Source: Streptomyces piniterrae (GTDB taxonomy: Bacteria; Actinomycetota; Actinomycetes; Streptomycetales; Streptomycetaceae). Taken from it: a stretch of DNA of 64,000 bases. Positions 60,685 to 64,000 of the stretch are shown piece by piece. The stretch covers positions 248,001-312,000 of the forward strand of contig NZ_SUMB01000005.1 in assembly GCF_005048155.1 (NCBI RefSeq), given 5' to 3'. Made by a program: the position numbers and the translations under genes. The stretch's first letter is position 1. Each line of letters starts with the position of its first letter. Under the pieces are notes generated by a model. It saw nothing but the letters and a program-made list of their open reading frames with translations, did not search any database and had not been told where the DNA came from.

Positions 60685-63600
60685 CGTGCACCCCCGAACT
60701 CTCCGAGTTCGATGACCAGCCGGCCGTTCTCGGGCCGTTCCGGGTCGTTGTCGCACACGGCGATCTCCAGCGGGCCGAGCCGCAGCACACCGTCCTCCCT
60801 TTCTCCGTTGTCCTGATGGAAGAGCCGTTGCAGCCGGGTCACCCGTACGCTCCGCACCCCGGGGACGGCCGCGGCCACCGCGGTGAGGCGGCTGAGGCGG
60901 ACCGGTTCGCCGAAGGTCAGCGCGTCCGGGTGGAAGAAGCCGAGACGGCCGCCGGGCAGCCGCCGACTGCCCAGCACCCGGCTCAACTCGGCCAGGATCT
61001 GGCCGTGTTGGTGGCCAGGGGCGGCACACACCTCGATCGCGATGTCCAGTGGCACCGTCCGGGCCGGTTCGACGACCAGGTCGTGTCCGATCCGCCGGTA
61101 GCTCTCCAGCGCGTACGCGACGGAGTCCAGGAGGGCGGGGGAGGGGGCACCGGTCCCCAGCGCGTCGACGGCCACATGCGCTTCCTGGACGCTGCCGGTC
61201 CAGCGGATCTCGGCCGCCGCGCGCTGCACACCGGGGAGCGCGGACGCCAGCTCCGCGTAGTCGGCGGCGGTCACCGCCCTCAGGCGGGTGCGTTTGAGGT
61301 CGAGAGGGGCGAGCTGCCGCACCTGCTCGACCGGCTCGGGGGCCGTGCCGCCGGTGGCGGGAAGCGGGTTGCGGACCCCGGCGACGGGCATGGGGGCGCT
61401 GTCGTCTTCCGGCGGGCGGCTCAGCACCAGGTGGTTGATCGCCTCGGCACCGACATTGCCCGCCGTACCGCCGCCGAGGCGGTAGCGGAGCGTGAGGCGG
61501 CTGCCGGGGGAGGGGCGGGCCCCGTACCGGCCGTCACCGAAGCGCAGCGCGATCCGGCCGTCGTCCTCCAGCTCGCCGACGAAGTGCCGGTCGCGGGGTC
61601 CGCTGCGGAGGAGGTCCCGGCGGGGGGACCAGATGAGCTCCGGGGATTCCCCGATGGATTCCGCGCTGGATTCCGCGCTGGATTCCGCGCTGGATTCCGC
61701 GATCCGTATGGCGGGGAGTGCGTCCCGCGGGTCGGGCAGCAGGCCGGCGGCCGGGCCGTGCAGCACCGGCTCGTCCGGGTGCAGCCCCGCCGCGTACGCC
61801 GGACCCCAGCTCTGGGCGATCTCCCAGGCGATATGGCCGTCCAGCACGGTGCCCGCGCGCGCCCGCGCGGTCAGCACCGCCAGCCGGCGCAGCTTGGCGT
61901 CCAGCAGCCGGTCGGCGCGGTGCAGCAGCTCGCGGAGCGCCCGTACGGGATGGCGGCGCAGCTCCAGCCTCTCCAGCACCTTGAGCCCGAAGAGCACCGC
62001 CAGTTCGGCGATCTCCGCCTCCGACAGTCCGTCGTGGTCGCGGGCGCTGCGCCACAGCTCCACGAGGCGCCCCCGTACCTGCTCGCGGATGCCCGCCAGC
62101 CGGTCGGCCTGCCCCGCGGCGACCTGCGCGGGCTGCGGGAAGGGGACGGTCTGGGCGACGGGGGAGCGGAGCAGCACAGGCCGGAAGCGCGGCGCGATGC
62201 CCGGGTGGACGGACTGGGCGAGCAGCGTGCGCAGCGCCGTGGCCTGCGCGTACGCGGTGCCCGGTACGACCTTCTCGCGGCGCTGCCCGGCCAGCTCCAG
62301 GCCGAGCCCGGCTCGTAAGGTCGCCTCCTCGCCGACGACGGTGAACAGCTCACGGATGTCGTCGGCGGTGAGGGGCTGACCGCAGTCGGCTTTCTCCATG
62401 TGGTGGTTGATGGTGCGCGCGGTGGCGTTCCCGCTGTCCTTGTGGTCCGCGCAGCCGAAGGCGGGCGGCTCGCAGGAGCCCAGGACGGCGGGGAGGGGCG
62501 GGACGGTGACGGTCTCGGGGACGTCTTCCGGCTCGACCCCGAAGGTCAGCGACCGCCCGTGATCGACGAGTACGACATTGCCGCGCGCCACGCTGACGTC
62601 CGGGGCCGGCGCGCAGTCCGTACCGCCGCGGGTGGAGAGGCAGAGCGGGAAGGCGAGTGCGTCCTCCTGCGCCCAGGTGACCTCCAGCACCGGCTGGCCG
62701 TCGAGCTGGTCGACGGCCTCGGTGACGGAGGTCAGCCGGACCGTCTGGCGGTGCGCCGGGTCCTGGTCGCCGGGGGTCCCGGTGCGCGGCCCCTTGACCT
62801 CCTCGAAGAGCAGCAGGTCACCGGGGGTGAGACGGAGGACGCGCGCCTCGCAGGCGTCGTCCGCCCATTCATCGCGCAGCGTCGCGTTCGTCGCACCCTT
62901 CGGCAGGGCGCAGACCTCCCCGCCCCAGGTCCACAGCCGGATGGCGTTGTGCTCGGGCCGCAGGGTGAGCGGCGTCTCGGCCACCGGCTCGAAGACCTCC
63001 ACCGAGCCGCGCTCGTCGAGCACCGCCAGCTCCCGGTCGTCGATGACGGTCCCGATCTCGGGCCGGTCGCGCGGCCCGTATGTCCTCGTATCGACGGCGG
63101 CGAAACGGAATTCTCCGGGAAGGAGGGTGAATTCCTCGACGGTCTCCAGGGAAACGAACGCCCGCGCGCTGCACCCGTCATGCATCGGATAGTCGATGAG
63201 CCGGACATGCCGCCGTACGGAAACCCTCCGCCGGGCCGTATCGAGATATGCCTCGGTCGCGACCGCGTCCTGCTGATAACTGATCTGGTCGGCCGTGTAC
63301 GCGAGCAGCTCGACCAGTGTCATGCCCAGATCGGCGGGATTGCGCTCGACCCAGTCGGGCGTCGTCAACCGAAGCCGGTCCAGGACGAGCTGCCGCAGTG
63401 TGTCGTAATCGCGGGCGGTGTAGTCGATAACGGGGGCGGGCTTGAAGGTGTCCGGACAGTCCGGCCCCTCGTCGCCCTTGCTGCCCTTGTCGTCCCTGCC
63501 GTCCCTGTCGTTCCTGCCGTCCCTGTCGTCCTTGCAGTCGAACGGGCTCGGGCAGTCGGCTCCGAAGGCGAATTCCCGGCTGAAGTACCGCTGGTCGAAA

Positions 63601-63965
63601 CCCTCGTAAGGCTGGGTGCCGGGCCGCCCGTACGGATCGGTCTCGACGAGGGACAGCCGATAGCGGGTGGTGTCCCCGGTCCGGTCCAGGACGACATGCA
63701 ACCGGTCGTCGAGCTCGGGATCCTCCTCCCGCTCGACGGATATCTCCAGGGCTTCGATACCGGTGATCCGCCGCCCGCCGTCGATACGGACATTCTCCGG
63801 GCAGAGGCCGTGCGGGGCCTTTCCGAGGAACGTGACGGTCAGTGTCACCCCGTCATCCGCGACCTCCACCGCATCGATGCCATTGAGCTGCGCCGCTCTG
63901 ATCCGCCCGCGCCGGCCATCGACCTGACAAACCAATTCGGCCGCTACGGCCTGCTGTTCACTCAT
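60681..63965 (-). CDS. eCIS baseplate J-like protein 1
   Basis: 1094 residues. N-terminal beta domain (1-130), an Asp/Arg/Gly-rich charged linker (about 146-168), then IDYTARDYDTLRQLVLDRLRLTTPDW, WVERNPADLGMTLVELLAYTADQISYQQDAVATEAYL, the usual start of phage baseplate J/gp6 wedge proteins. Late signatures: IALRFGDGRYGARPSPG and LKRTRLRAVTAADYAELASALPGVQRA. A Ser-Ala-Glu-Ser repeat (about 755-770) comes from a 12-bp DNA repeat. Its ATG overlaps an upstream stop (ATGA), so a further operon gene lies beyond the window edge. It pairs with protein 2 as the baseplate wedge. Confidence 0.88.
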   Translation of the reverse strand: MSEQQAVAAELVCQVDGRRGRIRAAQLNGIDAVEVADDGVTLTVTFLGKAPHGLCPENVRIDGGRRITGIEALEISVEREEDPELDDRLHVVLDRTGDTTRYRLSLVETDPYGRPGTQPYEGFDQRYFSREFAFGADCPSPFDCKDDRDGRNDRDGRDDKGSKGDEGPDCPDTFKPAPVIDYTARDYDTLRQLVLDRLRLTTPDWVERNPADLGMTLVELLAYTADQISYQQDAVATEAYLDTARRRVSVRRHVRLIDYPMHDGCSARAFVSLETVEEFTLLPGEFRFAAVDTRTYGPRDRPEIGTVIDDRELAVLDERGSVEVFEPVAETPLTLRPEHNAIRLWTWGGEVCALPKGATNATLRDEWADDACEARVLRLTPGDLLLFEEVKGPRTGTPGDQDPAHRQTVRLTSVTEAVDQLDGQPVLEVTWAQEDALAFPLCLSTRGGTDCAPAPDVSVARGNVVLVDHGRSLTFGVEPEDVPETVTVPPLPAVLGSCEPPAFGCADHKDSGNATARTINHHMEKADCGQPLTADDIRELFTVVGEEATLRAGLGLELAGQRREKVVPGTAYAQATALRTLLAQSVHPGIAPRFRPVLLRSPVAQTVPFPQPAQVAAGQADRLAGIREQVRGRLVELWRSARDHDGLSEAEIAELAVLFGLKVLERLELRRHPVRALRELLHRADRLLDAKLRRLAVLTARARAGTVLDGHIAWEIAQSWGPAYAAGLHPDEPVLHGPAAGLLPDPRDALPAIRIAESSAESSAESSAESIGESPELIWSPRRDLLRSGPRDRHFVGELEDDGRIALRFGDGRYGARPSPGSRLTLRYRLGGGTAGNVGAEAINHLVLSRPPEDDSAPMPVAGVRNPLPATGGTAPEPVEQVRQLAPLDLKRTRLRAVTAADYAELASALPGVQRAAAEIRWTGSVQEAHVAVDALGTGAPSPALLDSVAYALESYRRIGHDLVVEPARTVPLDIAIEVCAAPGHQHGQILAELSRVLGSRRLPGGRLGFFHPDALTFGEPVRLSRLTAVAAAVPGVRSVRVTRLQRLFHQDNGEREDGVLRLGPLEIAVCDNDPERPENGRLVIELGEFGGAR
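61656..61703. repeat. In-frame 12-bp repeat, four copies
   Basis: GGATTCCGCGCT at 61656, 61668, 61680 and 61692 (last copy with one change), preceded by a degenerate copy at 61644. On minus it encodes Glu-Ser-Ser-Ala units in baseplate protein 1, in a linker before the FGDGRYGARP segment. Confidence 0.9.
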
Positions 63966-64000
63966 ATCCCGCCCCGCCCCTCGAACACTTCATCGCGCCG
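63962..64000 (-). CDS. C-terminal end of an upstream eCIS operon gene (partial)
   Basis: The minus strand from the window edge reads RRDEVFEGRGGI and then TGA at 63962-63964, overlapping the ATG of baseplate protein 1 by 4 bases (ATGA), as at the other junctions of this operon. In related clusters the gene here is a gp25/lysozyme-like baseplate protein; 12 residues are too few to confirm that. Confidence 0.4.
   Translation of the reverse strand, partial: RRDEVFEGRGGI

Noticed and set aside
51873..64000. Prophage
   Set aside because: Tail and baseplate genes are present but there is no capsid, terminase, portal, integrase or attachment site in view, and the gene families are those of contractile injection systems.

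Overview
The window is high-GC actinobacterial chromosome, almost certainly Streptomyces. Codons end overwhelmingly in G or C, promoters are often leaderless (a TAnnnT box seven bases before ATG), and the gene set includes an LAXTG sortase substrate, a c-di-AMP riboswitch on an NlpC/P60 gene, and the order guaA ... pcrA - M23 peptidase - lipase - icmB. No CRISPR array, tRNA, rRNA, insertion sequence or integrase was seen.

Layout. 1-5.2 kb: start of a sigma factor, a STAS anti-sigma antagonist, a DesK/NarL-type two-component pair and two membrane proteins. 5.4-12.3 kb: a receptor-type Ser/Thr kinase, succinate-semialdehyde dehydrogenase, a GMC oxidoreductase and a cell-wall-anchored protein. 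13.1-18.4 kb: chorismate mutase with its own Phe/Tyr leader peptide and hairpin, guaA, a Uma2 protein, a tartronate-semialdehyde reductase, a START-like protein and a class II aldolase. 18.6-28.4 kb: an envelope cluster with DUF4239, DoxX, a PspC/LiaF-like protein, a second receptor kinase, and a PspC-fused histidine kinase with its response regulator. 28.8-40.8 kb: an esterase, two NlpC/P60 hydrolases (one behind a c-di-AMP riboswitch), pcrA, a repeat-rich M23 peptidase, a lipase and the B12 subunit icmB.

40.9-49.2 kb: a divergent five-gene module. SWIM zinc finger and DUF5691 genes lie on minus; MoxR ATPase, DUF5682 and VWA genes lie on plus. It resembles E. coli yehL-yehM-yehP-yehQ. Its divergent promoter region carries two mirrored TTGTCAGTG-N8-TAnnnT boxes, the RecA-independent DNA-damage (PafBC) promoter type, and pcrA carries the same box. 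This suggests the module is induced by DNA damage and is the best candidate for an under-described system here. 49.3-51.6 kb: two secreted low-complexity proteins.

51.9-64 kb: one translationally coupled minus-strand operon holding the distal end of an extracellular contractile injection system: two baseplate J-like proteins, a tail/beta-helix protein, a DUF6519 protein and an amidase. The rest of this cluster lies beyond the right edge.

Functions, domain names and regulatory sites were read by eye from sequence; no database search was run.
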